A stretch of DNA of 64,000 nucleotides from Oxytricha trifallax (lineage: Eukaryota; Ciliophora; Spirotrichea; Sporadotrichida; Oxytrichidae). A program made the position numbers and the translations under genes. Below, piece by piece: positions 1-10,617 of the stretch. The stretch is from assembly GCA_000711775.1 (NCBI GenBank), contig ARYC01017371.1:62001-126000 (forward strand), in the 5' to 3' direction. The notes beneath the pieces are model-generated. The model was not told where the DNA came from, searched no databases, and saw only the letters and a list, made by a program, of their open reading frames with translations. Each line of letters opens with the position of its first letter. Position 1 is the first letter of the stretch.

Positions 1-3000
1 GATATTTGAGCTTATGGTACTCTACGGTGCCTGAGACTGATGCAACTGCTGAGGATTCTCGTTTTAGTTCGAGGTGATTCTATCTATAAACCTCTTTTCA
101 AAGAATTTATTACCAGTCCCTCGCATTTTGCTATCATCAGGAGTTCTCTTATTCATGACTTATGCTGCATTTAATAAATGAATTATTCTTAATACTCTAC
201 TCTTCTTTAAATAGCTTAGCTTTAAAAGTCTTTAAATAGATATCATTCTATAAATTTAGTCCCAATCCCATCTCTAAATTGATAACTTATTACCCATCTA
301 ATTTATCATGCTCCTCATCTACAGTCTTTAATTAGGAATTCTACAAGTCTTTCTTGGTTCTAATAAGTAAACTCTGAGCTGATTGAGACTTTGGAAAACC
401 AGAACTAACTGGAGGGCGATTTTTACGACTTTCTTCATTTTAAGTACCATACTGTTCTTCTTTCTAGAATTTTTAAGAGTAAGACATAGAATACCACATA
501 AATAAAAGATTTGTTTATTAAATATGCATTTTATAAGTAACTTTACGATTTCTTTTTTAATTTTGAAAGTATAAAAATTATTAAGAAAGATATCTCTTTT
601 TATAATTGTTGGTTCCCAATTTAGGTAAAATGTATACCTATTTATATCTTTTCACAATTGATAATAAATTGACAAATTTTTTTAATGTTATTTTGGGTAA
701 TTGCAAGTATAAGAAGTAAAGATTATTTAATTTCTATGTTAGGATTTAATAAAATTTTTAATATATTGGTATTAAAATGATGGTGGCTTAAATTGGTAAT
801 ACCACTATTATTACTGTAGTAATTATTAGAATCACTTTCTTCGATATGTGCATTCTATAAATTATTAGCTTTTACGTTTTAACTGCTTAAATCTAGAGAA
901 TGATGTGAGTGCTGATGCAAAGCAGTGGCTTAGGGGAAGAGTATTTTCATTTCTTTTTAAGGCGGTAAATATAGTTTAGATGCTGATAAGTTTTTCTGTA
1001 ATCAAAACCCCAAAACCTTTCAGTAGTTTGATTGAGTTTTTGATTGATAAAAGTAGACTATTAGTGTATACTTTATTAGGGATTTTATAGGGTTATTTAG
1101 GGGTTTAATGTTTAAATATTAGTATTTTAAGTGAGTATAACAAGCGAGTTTTTAAAATATTTCACACAAACATAAGCTTAGAGTCATGTGGCAGTTCTCT
1201 GAATTTTATCTTTCTAAGTTGATGTTTGATTGTTTCTATTGTTTGTTAATTCTCTTAGCTTGGCTTGATAATAGTTGAGTATGCAAGTTCTCTGAGACCT
1301 CCATTTATTTTATTTTTATCGAGATATTGTTTGATTCTCTGCTTAGAATCTCTCTCACCCCTGCAGCAAAAGTAATCGTTTCTTGGCATGTCGCTCTCCA
1401 CTATTATTACTGCTAGAGCCCAGATATCCCATTAAGTGTCTCCATCTCTCCAATCCTCTCTCTCAGGGAAATATCCAGGAGTGCCGTATACATTTCCTTA
1501 TGCAGAGGCTTGCACTCTTTGAGCTCTGTTGAAGTCTATAATATAAACTCTAAGAGGCCGAAAGTTCATCATGATGTTCTCAGGCTTTAAGTCTCTATGA
1601 ACATAACCTAGCTTGTAGGCTCTTCAATTCCTTCAACTATCTGCTATACTATCTAGCTAATTTATCTCTGACATCTATTGTCAGATAAGAATTCTCTGTA
1701 AGTCATTTCAAGTAAAGGAAGCCTGAAGGCTACATGATCTTTGCCAAGTAAAATAGCATCAAGATAAATTATATGCTTACACTCTCTAAACTTTGCTTGT
1801 TAAAGAGCATGGTTCTCATTAGCGAATTCCATTTAGAACTTATCATCAGCAAGGAAGTAATTTAATGTATATATTTTATAGGCACATTAGTCATCAGTGA
1901 TGACTCTCTTCTCTACTTTTTCCTCAAGAGTGAGGTAGCTTTCTAGGCAAGAATCTAAGTCAATTATTTTTAATATGGAATCTTCATTGCCTCTATTTTA
2001 ACCATGATTTTATTGATCTCAGAGACTAGAAAGTTCTTGACTGCTTTCTTCATTTTAACTTACTTCTAGACTTCAACTCTAAGAGACTCCACTGGGTTTC
2101 TTGATCTTCTCTTTTAGAGGAATCTATTCCCTGTAGGTTCATGAATAAAGACAAAACTTTAATTGTGCTTTTTCTTTAAGTGCACTTTGAGGTCTCTAGT
2201 ATGAGAATATGGCTTCTCACAGAACTCACAGACATACTTCCCATCTTTCTTTTAATGCTTGAGATATAACCTTGGCATATCGTTGTGTATATCTCTCAAG
2301 TGTCTCTTATAAGTTGACTTGTAAGGGAAAACTTTATTGCATTCTTTGCATTAATAGTCAACTTTGGCTGGTATTTATTAATCCTCTATGGCTGGTTGTT
2401 TAACCTCATCCTCAATTTGCAAAGCCTCTTTGATAACCTCCTACTTAACTTATAATTAAATATCAAAGCTAGACTGGTCAAAGTTGTCATAAGTAGGCTC
2501 CCACTGAGTATAAGCTTCTCTGGTCTCTACTTTTCTTGGTTGCAGGAATGATAACTTTTATTGACTTGATACAAGTAATGCCGCTCTTATCAAAAGGTTA
2601 GCGCTCATTTTAGTTTTCTGATATATTTTATTATAATAATGATATAATATACCTTGATAAACTATAATAGGAGAGTAAAAGACACTCTGGTAGATTCTTT
2701 GCTGAGAAGAAAGAAAATTAACTAACCATAAAGACTCTAAGTTGACATATTTTATGAGAATTTTAAACATTTTAGTAAATTAAAATACTCCTAATGAAGT
2801 TTTGTTTCTCTAGGAGGTCCTCCAAATCAGAACTTAATTTGGAGGACCTCTAAAATAATTAAACATTATAAGGAGCAATTTAATGGAGATAGATTGATAA
2901 AAATGGAAATCAATCCGTAAAACTTGGAGCAAGTTTTTCAATGCTTCTCCGCATATCTTTTCAAGGTTGACTCCAGTAAGTCCTCCCTATTTAGTAGTAA

Positions 3001-6000
3001 GATTTTAATAAACTTAGAATGGATATCCATAATTTAAATTTCATTAACATTTCAAGAAAGAGGAAGCAAGATGGAGTCTATGAATGATGCAATGAAGAGA
3101 ATTTAATCTCAAGATTTAACAGGAAAATTTCGAATAAAGAGGACCTATATTTGGTATAGCAAGGTAAGTTCTTAAGTAAGATTAATAAAACCATTATAGT
3201 TGGATTGTTCTTGCCAACTTAGGAGGGAACTAAAATCTCATTCTTAAAAGCCTTACTGAGTGAAGAGAAAAAAGCTTTTAAGTCTAATGAAATTAGGATG
3301 ATAGAGATACCTAACTACCCTGAAATATCAGTGACAAACCTATACGATGCTATGAGTGATCCAGAAGTAGCTATCTACCTTCCATCAAAGCTACAGCTCT
3401 CAAATAAGTTGCCAAAGAGAAACTTCTTCTTTGATGTTCTTGCAACTCAGAAACCTGAGTACTTAAATGAAGTTATTTAAGAAGCTCATAAGAAACGCTA
3501 CAGCATCTCTCCTGAAGAAAAAGAGAAGCAAGGTATTAAAATAAGTGATACCTGGCTGTAGAATAAAAGCATCCTTTCATCTCAAGTAAGCTTAGTCGTC
3601 TAACTTTATAGAAAAACCTGGTACTGCTATATACTTGATGAAAGAGAGCAGCAAATTAAACAGAGAGAGAAAGTCTCAAGTAAAACATGAATTGAGTAAG
3701 AGGCTCTTCAAAGATTTATAAAAGCCAGAAGAGATGAACATAGATGCAGGAGCTGGCACTAAGAGAAGAAACATGGGCACAAGCAAGCCTTAAGAGGAAG
3801 AAAAGAAAGAGAAGCCAAATCCCTTTACGGGCAAATTTAAAATGTGAACTTATTCATTCGCGTAAATCAAAAACTTATTTATAAACACAAAATCTCCCTT
3901 CTCTTGCGCATACTTTAGCTTTATCATCGCTGACTCTCTTAGCAGCACTCTTAATAAAATCGACTATATCTATCTTTAAATCATGCATCAGATGGTAGAG
4001 CAGCAATTTCTTATAATGACCTTTCAATACCCCAATACAATTCAATTCCATTAAACTAAGGGCTGTAAGAAACATTAAATACAGGTGTTATGTTTAGCCT
4101 TTCATATTCCTTCCTTGAGCCTTTAGTTTTATGAACTGACAAGTTATCAACGAACAGAATAATCTCTTAGTCAGCGTACTTATCTCTGAGTTATTGCAAG
4201 AACTTAATATATTATTCAGTGTTTATAGAACGAGGGTGAATAACATAAGTCTCGAGGCCACTATCTTCACTTATTCCTCCAAGAATAGCATGAGTTTAAC
4301 TTAACCTTTTAATCATAAACTTCTATATTACTATACCTCTTGTACCAAGACCTTGATATAAAGGTATTGAATGTAAATACAGCTTCATCATGAACTTTAT
4401 ATTATGCTCTTAAGACCTCTGCATTTAATAGAATATATAATTTAAATTAGTCTTATAAAATGGAACATTAAAGTCAATCACTCTCTTAATGCGATTGACT
4501 GTCTTGTAAGATATTCCATTCTTTTTATATATGTTTGCTATAGATTAAGCAGAGATGTGAAGCTCAGGAAATTGGCGATGAAACATCACAGCCCTCTAGG
4601 CCAAAGAGAAGTGAGCCCAGTATTCAAGAGTCTTATCATTAATAAGATAATCGATATGATGCTGCTAAAATTTTAAAAGTCTCATAGGCTTAGAATTAAG
4701 ATGCTATCTCTTTAAATTCAATGCTAATAGACAGAGAGACCTCACAGTTGCTGGAGATTTATGGAGTAGCCTTGCTATAGACGTATAATTCAGAACAGGC
4801 TTGAGTTATTCACTATATTCATCACATACATATCGCAACTAAAAAAATAAATCAATATACTCACTGTCAAAAACAGACCCAAAACCTCGCATATACTCAC
4901 TTAAAATACTAATATTTAAACATTAAACCCCTACATAAACCCTATTAAAACCTAATAAAGTATGCACTAATAGTCTACTTTTATCAATCAAAAACTCAAT
5001 CAAACTACTGAAAGGGTTTTGGGGTTTTGAATGTCTTAATGTTTTTAATTTTGTCTTATTAATGTGGTTAAGTTTGGTCATAAATATTTGTGTAGTCCAC
5101 AGTTTTAAATTAGTCTATTTAAAGTTTATTTTTAATCGATTACTATTCTTCTTTTTAAATTGGAGGAATTTAAACTTTCAGATTTGGAGATGTGGTTGAA
5201 AGGGTTTTGGGGTCTTTCCTAAAACCATCCTTAAATTTCGTGAAATCCGAGTCACTTAACTTAATATCAACTCTATTAGTAAAAGGCACAGTATTTCCAC
5301 CGTTCAGAGCTGAAACTAAATTACCTACTTAAGATTTTCTATCCAAACTGAGAGGATATCCTCGGAATTTATTCGACTTTAATTAATTTTCTTCCTCAGG
5401 TTTAGTTGGTCTACTGCTACTACGAGGGAATTAGTTGGAATTAACAATGTTGAAATTCTTAAATTCATTCTGTGAATTAAATTGCTCGTTTTGATTGGCA
5501 TTTGAGTTAGTTAAAGGTCTCAGCCTGTGAGGGTTTTAAATGTAACGAATGATTCATAAGAATTATTTTCGTGAAAAATTTAGAATTGATAAATATCATA
5601 ATCCATTTATTATATGTTATTATAGAATGTTGATAATTTAGTTTGATGTTGGAATTTAGTTTATGTCCCCTAAAGCCAAAATACTTAAAATATCATTAAA
5701 ATTTGTCATAGTGTCCGAGTCAATAAGCTCCCCTTCAAGCTGAGATACTGACTTCATATTATCTAAAACTTCTTAAAATTTATCTCCAGTTAGCTGATGC
5801 AATATAATGACTATGAGAGAGTAGTTATCTCTCCAAGGTTCTGCGTTTTTTTATCCCATGTAGTTAGCCCCATTAATATAAGGACATAATTTTGAGTCTG
5901 CATAAATTTTTTAGGTTCCTTAAATTTGAGCTCTCGAAAAATTGCTAATTGAACTATATGAGCTATCATCAAGATTGATTTTGATGTTCTGGTGTTTTAA

Positions 6001-9000
6001 ATAGAGATGAACAACATTTTATTCATGGAGCTTGGCTATTGCTATTGCTATAGCCGCACTAACTATGCATCTCCATGTTACAATTCTACGATGTTAGAGA
6101 TTCAAGAGATCTCCTAAGTTGAAGTCGTAACCCTTAAGCCAAATAAGCAAATAAGTTGGGCTAAAAAATATCTTGGTAATGTTGTCGTGCTATTAATTTT
6201 TGTGTTCCTCTAAATTGAGTAGCCAAATTATGTCTCGTTAAACTCTATCTCTATTGAGTGCGTCTTATTTTAAGGTGACTATTTAATGTCAAGCCAAGTG
6301 GTTATAAGTGAGGGTAGGTCTTTTTTAAATTAACTCTTCTAATGTTTCAATAAGACAACCACTCTTTTTGGTTTTATATTTAATTATTTCTTCAAAGTCT
6401 TTATAGTTGATAGAGACTTATTTATGTTGCAGTTAATTGTGGACTACATTTTATTATTAGGACCCTAATTAAATTTATTTAGAGTGACTTTATTACGAAC
6501 TATCAAAATTTGGTTCCTATAATGAAGGTTCAGCATATATGAGTTCCTTATTTTAATTAAGTTCCTCATTGTGATCAGACTGTGATCTTCTCTGTTTCCG
6601 AGTTTCCTTTATTTTAAGGTCCAAATTATACAATTACTAGAAAACTTATATATTAAAATTGAATACATAAAATGTTTTTATTTACAAATGGAGGATACCC
6701 AGCATTGTGAAGTTCATCTTCCGAATGAACAATTAGGTGCCTTTTAGTTGTGCAGTTGGGTATCTACCATTAAACTTTTGTTTACAAACTTTACAAGAGT
6801 ACCCGTCCTTTGATTTTAAATGAGTAAACTTCCCTTGTTTTATAGAATGAGTTTTGATACGCCTCGTATATTTTTTAGGAAAAGCTTTGTCACAAATTGT
6901 ACATGTGTAGGAAGACTAAGTTATGGTATTAGCAAGAGGATTTCTGCTATTTGTCAATTATATTTGACTTTCTTTTGATTTAACAAAGTTTTCTAGGAAA
7001 TAGAATTAATTATTTCATGCTTACCATTTTGTATAGTGCAACTTGAAAGTTCCACAACTGAGGATGAGTATTCATCATCAGAGTTAATGCTACTTAATGA
7101 TGACATGCTGCAAAGGATTCTTTTTCTACTACCTTCCATTTACTATAAAGTAACTTAATAAAAATAAATTATTAAAAGTCACAATTTTCATTTATTACAT
7201 TAGGTTTTACTATTAAATATAATTTTTATAGTTAATATCAAACAAAGTAAAAGGAACCTAAATTTTCAATAAAATTTTAGAACATAAATTGAAGAATTAC
7301 TAACAGCTTTAAAACCCAGAAACTCATAGAATTAGCATTTCAAACCCTTTTGTCCTAAATATTGTCCTGACAGGACATTTTTTATCTATAGGGGGAACAC
7401 AATTAAAAATATTAATTCCTAATTTGGGTATGATGACATTACTAATAAATCTCTGAAAAATAAACAAAAGCAACTATACATAACTCTTATGAGAATATAG
7501 CAATTCTACTTTGCTTTTTATCTTGACTTACAACCAATAAAATAACGCTATGAGCTGAAAAATTCGGTTTGCTTAGAGAAATGTGAAGGTTTATCATTTT
7601 TAAATACTAGAAATAGAAATTAATTAATAAACAAATGGAAATAACCTAAACCAATCAAAACAATAGCTAAATAAATACGCAAATTCCTTCACAACAGCTA
7701 GAGGGTCAACTAAGCAGTAAATCTGATTGGTTTAATTATCTAAAGTTTTAGTGCAAGCTTCAAATTATTAAAACTTATAGGTAATATGTTCTTGCCCCCA
7801 TATAATATGTACAATGAGATTTCTTCGAGATGTTTTGAAAGGGACCAAATTTTTAATTAAGTCCAATGAAGTGATTTGGGTTAATGTCCCCTTTTTTCCT
7901 GAATTGAGCAGAATATGGGATGAAGTAAAAGGGGATGAAGATCTCAAAAGGTACCTAAATACTCATGATGATGCTCACGAACTTCCCGATCGAAACTTTT
8001 TTTTGGCGTTTTTGGCACTCACAGATATGACTATTTGTAGAGTATGGTCTAAGATCAGTAATAAATAAGGGTATCAGGGATGCAATTAACAGGGGACCAA
8101 AATAAAATTATAATTAGCAATGAGATCTTGGAATAACTCTAAATAAATCCAACAATCTCAAATAAGAAAAGTTGTTTAAATAAATTAATTATAGAACGAA
8201 AAGGCAGAGCCCTCTCCCTTCTTAGACAAGGATCATAATGCAGAAGAGTAACAAAAAAACGAAAATTGAATGAAATGACCTTTTCCTATTCTGACTATAT
8301 AAACAACTCAAATGGGAATTAAGAAGAACGCAAAGAAGGATAAGGGGCAAGGAACATAAATTCTACTCCACAAAAACAAAAGTTTTTTAATATTTGATTA
8401 TTATGCTTAAACTACTTAAAACAAAATAATTACTTAATCAATCTTTTTCTAATAAAGCAACCTAACTTTGCATTTTATTTATGTGCCTTTTTTCTGTTTT
8501 TACACAGTCTTCTTACTTAATACTCAAAATTGAGTTCTTTACTATTTAATAGTGTTCCTTATTTGAAAAGTTAAAGTTTCTTTAAATTACGTCCTTTTTA
8601 TAGCAAAATTTTACTCTTGAAAATATTTCTTCAATGCAGTTGAACTGAGAGGAGTAGGGTGCTTTAAAGATAAATCTCCATCCATTATCAATTATCTTTT
8701 ACTTAAAAGCCCTGTTATGGTGAGCACGCAAATTATCTATAAATATTACAACTTTCTTACCCTTAAATTAAAGTTCTATAATTTCCAGTCCAAACATCAA
8801 ATCTGGAATTTTAATTGATTTTTCTTTTATAACATATCCTAGAAGTCCTAATTAACCTGAAATAAATACCAATGAAGCCAAAGTTGAAATATTTATACCC
8901 TCTTTTTAAACCTCTTGATTGGAGTAAGGACCTGCCCAAGACCTCATTGTAATAGCATGGGGTTTATAAATAGTTTCATCTAAGTAGATTAAGACTTCCT

Positions 9001-9922
9001 TTTGCTAATAAGCTTAAATTATCAATGGGCATTACTGAATCTGTTAAACTTTAATTTTTGACATTTTTGAATTTGAAAGCTTATATGATGACTTTACCTA
9101 TTTATATTTCACGCCATTAAATAGGTAAAGTTTTCTTAAACTAGAAGTTGATATTCATTTTTCAGGAAATTTTCGATGAAAAATTTTAGCTCTATCTTCC
9201 ATACTGTATTATTTTAGTTCTGTCAAAGTAGCGTTATTGACTAAATAGTTTAAGTGATCAAGTGATAAATTAAGATTTCTTTTCTTATTTCTTAAACTTT
9301 TATTCGTTTTATTTTCATGGTAAATGTAAATTTTTCGTATCAAATTTTGGCTATAACCAAATATTTCGCTAATTTATTAATAAGTAAAAAAGGTGTATTT
9401 AGGGTTTTAAGGATCTTAATTATTGAATCGTAGTTGAAGAATTTAGGTCCTGCATTTATCAGTAATGCTATATTTTATTTATTTCATTTTTCTTTTTCGT
9501 ATATTAAATTTACAATTCTTAAATTCTTCCAAAAATAATTCTCATGATTGCAAAACAGAGCTGGATTAGTTTGCAATTTATTATGGTAATTTAATGTTTA
9601 ACTAAGGGGTTTAATTTATTAAGTTATTTGGCAACTACTTTTACTTCAAATCTTTGTAAAGTTAAAGTCCTTCATCTTTCTGCATCTCAAACTTTTAAGC
9701 ATCTGCCTAGATTTTTAAGGGTTATAATACCTAATTTTAATAAGGGTTTTAATTGGTAGATGAATTTGTATTGTTGGATTGTTGTTTTTTAAAGTATGAA
9801 CTGGCTGTCATTCTAAAATTATCTGCGGTGGTAGGTTTAGCCTCCTCTCCCGTATAGAAAGTTTATTTAAATTGGGAGTATGGAGCAGAGGGCAAGATTT
9901 CTTATGTTATTATTTTACGCAT
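1..9922 (-). CDS. Gene A: Q/N-rich hypothetical protein in several MDSs (3' end beyond window)
   Basis: Minus-strand gene starting at ATG 9922-9920, directly after an in-frame TGA, so the start is well bounded. MDS1 is about 9743-9922, MDS2 5030-5539, MDS3 about 765-1002, and MDS4 runs from about 480 off the window edge. MDS1 and MDS2 share the 10-bp repeat TTAAAACCCT (read on the minus strand), and joining there keeps frame (…STNQNPHRLRPLTNS…). MDS2 and MDS3 are separated only by the TBE; removing it with one AAT copy gives …NIKTLQKNLSAS… in frame. The protein is hydrophilic and rich in Q, N, S and K, with no domain I recognise. A short IES (155-182) and an AT-rich one (about 480-765) also interrupt it. 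Function unknown. Confidence 0.7.
155..188 (-). other. Short IES (28 bp) with GAATAA pointer
   Basis: The minus-strand reading frame of gene A breaks here. The 6-bp repeat GAATAA (TTATTC on plus, 149-154 and 183-188) flanks 28 bp. Removing 28 bp plus one repeat joins …EEQSIKNKRTPDDSKMRG… in one frame. Inferred from repeat and frame only; an alternative frame also reads through this point, with less gene-like composition. Confidence 0.5.
485..765 (-). other. AT-rich IES in gene A (approximate limits)
   Basis: About 280 bp of very AT-rich sequence with no coding character lies between two coding blocks of gene A. The repeat TTAAAAATT occurs near both edges but joining there is out of frame, so the exact pointer is not settled. 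Confidence 0.4.
1003..1139 (+). repeat. TBE left terminal inverted repeat
   Basis: Starts with C1A4C4A4 followed by CCTTTCAGTAGTTTG and continues to GTGAGTATA. It matches the reverse complement of 4892-5029 with few differences, one C fewer in the second C run. Confidence 0.93.
1162..2608 (-). CDS. TBE 57-kDa-class ORF: C2H2 zinc fingers plus protein-kinase-like domain (frame-broken)
   Basis: Reads on the minus strand from ATG 2608 (MSANLLIRAALL) to TGA 1164-1162, about 480 codons, matching the 57-kDa ORF of TBE elements. Two C2H2 fingers are visible in the first half (CKECNKVFPYKSTYKRHL…H and CEFCEKPYSHTRDLKVHL…H). The C-terminal half is kinase-like: HRDLKPEN is intact, but the metal-binding DFG is DFN, followed by a GTPGYFPE activation segment. 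The reading frame shifts at least once between the fingers and the kinase part (about 1740-1960). The family is annotated as a zinc-finger kinase of unknown role. Confidence 0.82.
2812..2851. promoter_or_regulatory. Hairpin between the divergent TBE ORFs
   Basis: AGGAGGTCCTCCAAAT at 2812-2827 pairs with ATTTGGAGGACCTCT at 2837-2851 across a 9-base loop. It lies in the only intergenic space from which the minus 57-kDa and plus 22-kDa ORFs diverge, so a shared regulatory role is plausible but unproven. Confidence 0.4.
2903..3847 (+). CDS. TBE 22-kDa-class ORF (frame-broken)
   Basis: Plus-strand coding sequence ending at TGA 3845-3847. From ATG 3298 (MIEIPNYPEISV) it would give about 183 residues, which fits the 22-kDa TBE protein. 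Coding-like sequence extends upstream toward ATG 2903 with a frame change near 3062-3120, and another frame change lies near 3670-3690. The segment around KLPKRNFFFDVLA is clearly related to LPDRNFFLAFLALT in the second element at 7814. No known domain; function in transposition unknown. Arranged divergently from the 57-kDa ORF and convergently with the transposase. Confidence 0.7.
3854..4892 (-). CDS. TBE 42-kDa DDE transposase (frame-broken)
   Basis: Minus strand, from ATG 4892 (MRGFGSVFDSEYIDLF) to TGA 3856-3854, about 346 codons, as expected for the 42-kDa TBE transposase. The Tc1/mariner-type catalytic triad is readable: D in HDEAVFTF, D in FVDNLSVHKT and E in NGIELYWG. An N-terminal helix-turn-helix-like part (TSIARLLHKSPATVRSL) is also seen. 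At least three frame changes occur, two around the first D and one after the last E, so this copy does not encode a single full-length protein as it stands. Confidence 0.88.
4892..5029 (-). repeat. TBE right terminal inverted repeat
   Basis: Ends …CTGAAAGGGTTTTGGGGTTTTG, the reverse complement of the left end. The start of the transposase ORF (ATG 4892-4890) sits at the inner edge of the repeat. Confidence 0.92.
5596..7139 (-). pseudogene. 57-kDa-class zinc-finger/kinase relic of the second TBE-like element
   Basis: Minus strand, starting MEGSRKRILCSMSSLSS at 7139 and ending at TGA 5598-5596. A C2H2 finger is visible (CTICDKAFPKKYTRRIKTH), then a second pair of cysteines (CKVCKQKF) whose histidines (KRHLIVH) fall in another frame. 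The C-terminal part resembles the TBE kinase, but the catalytic loop reads HLYLKHQNI and the DFG position reads NFS, so kinase activity is not expected. Frame changes occur before the first finger, in the second finger and beyond. Confidence 0.65.
7814..8270 (+). pseudogene. 22-kDa-class ORF of the second TBE-like element
   Basis: From ATG 7814 (MRFLRDVLKGTKFLIKSNEV) to TGA 8268-8270 the frame is open in the ciliate code. The order of motifs follows the 22-kDa ORF of the first TBE: SNE…, PxFPELS, LPDRNFFLAFLAL versus SNE…, PNYPEIS, LPKRNFFFDVLA. A further related stretch upstream (FLPPYNMYNEIS) is in another frame, so the start is probably broken. Confidence 0.65.
8438..9470 (-). pseudogene. 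DDE transposase relic of the second TBE-like element
   Basis: Minus strand, ending at TGA 8440-8438. The catalytic residues are all present: D in YLDETIYKPH, D in FIDNLRAHH and E in NCIEEIFSRVKF. An upstream stretch (SMEDRAKIFHRKFPEK) aligns with SLAQRAVMFHRQFPEL of the first TBE. An in-frame TGA follows FPEK and the N-terminal start is unclear, so the gene is broken at least there. The long intact stretch from LDET to the stop is notable for a relic. Confidence 0.75.
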
Positions 9923-10617
9923 TCAGTAAGAGATGACATCAAAATAGAAACATTTCCTTGAAATAACTTAATCTTAAAATAAAATTGGCAAATGTATTTT
10001 AAACAAAAAATTTCACAACATTTATCAGCTTATTTCCTTATTTTATTCCTTCAATTTAATTTCTAAAAAAATTATAATAAACTAGAATATTTTTCAAACT
10101 ATTTTTAATCTGAACAAATTTACAAATAATTAATTGAATTGATCACAGTATATTATGATAGAATTTGATATATTTAATGTGATTGGTAATTTGCTGTGCA
10201 GAATTTATACTGTTGTTAACCTTTGAGCTATTTTATACATTATAAAGCTAATCTTTACTTTTAGAAGTCAATAAACTCCCTACTAATTTACCGCTTTTTT
10301 AGTTAGCTTAAGTGAATTAATTTTTAATACCTTTATGAATTATATTTATAAAATATATAAGAATAAAAAATTAGCTAAGTTTTCGATTGATTAAAATTGA
10401 GTCTAAGTATTTGTTAGTAACGGTGGAGAAATATTTGTTAATTTAAGATCATTAAAGGATCTCTAACTTGTCATTCGTTTATCGGACATTATGAAATCAA
10501 GTTTATTATAATTACATTTACAAGTAACTCCCTTACTTGGGAATTCATTTCACGATAATATTCAGCTTAAAAATTTAGTGATGAAAGAAATGATTAATCT
10601 TGTTTTTTGAAAACTGA
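9923..10617. other. Intergenic region between gene A and alpha-galactosidase
   Basis: About 700 bp of AT-rich sequence with no open frame I can support. It should hold the 5' leader of gene A and the 3' trailer of the alpha-galactosidase gene, which would be separate somatic chromosomes. No telomeric repeats are present. Confidence 0.5.

Larger units (their letters stand above)
1003..5029. mobile_element. TBE transposon (telomere-bearing element, Tc1/mariner-type), 4027 bp, with target duplication
   Basis: Both ends begin CAAAACCCCAAAACC and continue as inverted repeats of about 137 bp. The flanking triplets 1000-1002 and 5030-5032 are both AAT, the ANT target duplication known for TBE elements. 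Inside are the three ORFs typical of the family: a zinc-finger/kinase protein (-), a 22-kDa-class protein (+) and a DDE transposase (-). All show some frame breaks, so this copy looks decayed. It lies within gene A, and removing it with one AAT restores the host frame. TBE transposases of Oxytricha are known to take part in genome rearrangement; whether this copy contributes is unknown. Confidence 0.93.
5540..9742. mobile_element. Diverged TBE-family relative occupying an IES of gene A
   Basis: A 4.2-kb IES bounded by the 10-bp pointer AGGGTTTTAA (plus strand, 5530-5539 and 9743-9752). It contains the same three genes in the same order and orientation as the TBE at 1003-5029: zinc-finger/kinase (-), 22-kDa-class (+), DDE transposase (-). 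Protein identity to the first copy is low, and no C4A4 terminal repeats or long inverted repeats were found at the IES ends. It therefore looks like an old or separate TBE lineage. The element's own ends may lie inside the IES limits given here. Several frame breaks are present. Confidence 0.72.

Noticed and set aside
5199-5215. Telomere-like GGGTTTTGGGGT near the TBE, suggesting another TBE end
   Set aside because: It lies inside an open, gene-like frame of gene A (minus strand, …FRKDPKTLSTTSPN…), lacks an adjoining inverted repeat and has no partner end.
7364-7378. Palindrome TGTCCTGACAGGACA in the second TBE-like element
   Set aside because: Perfect but only 15 bp and alone; no second copy or neighbouring feature to give it meaning.
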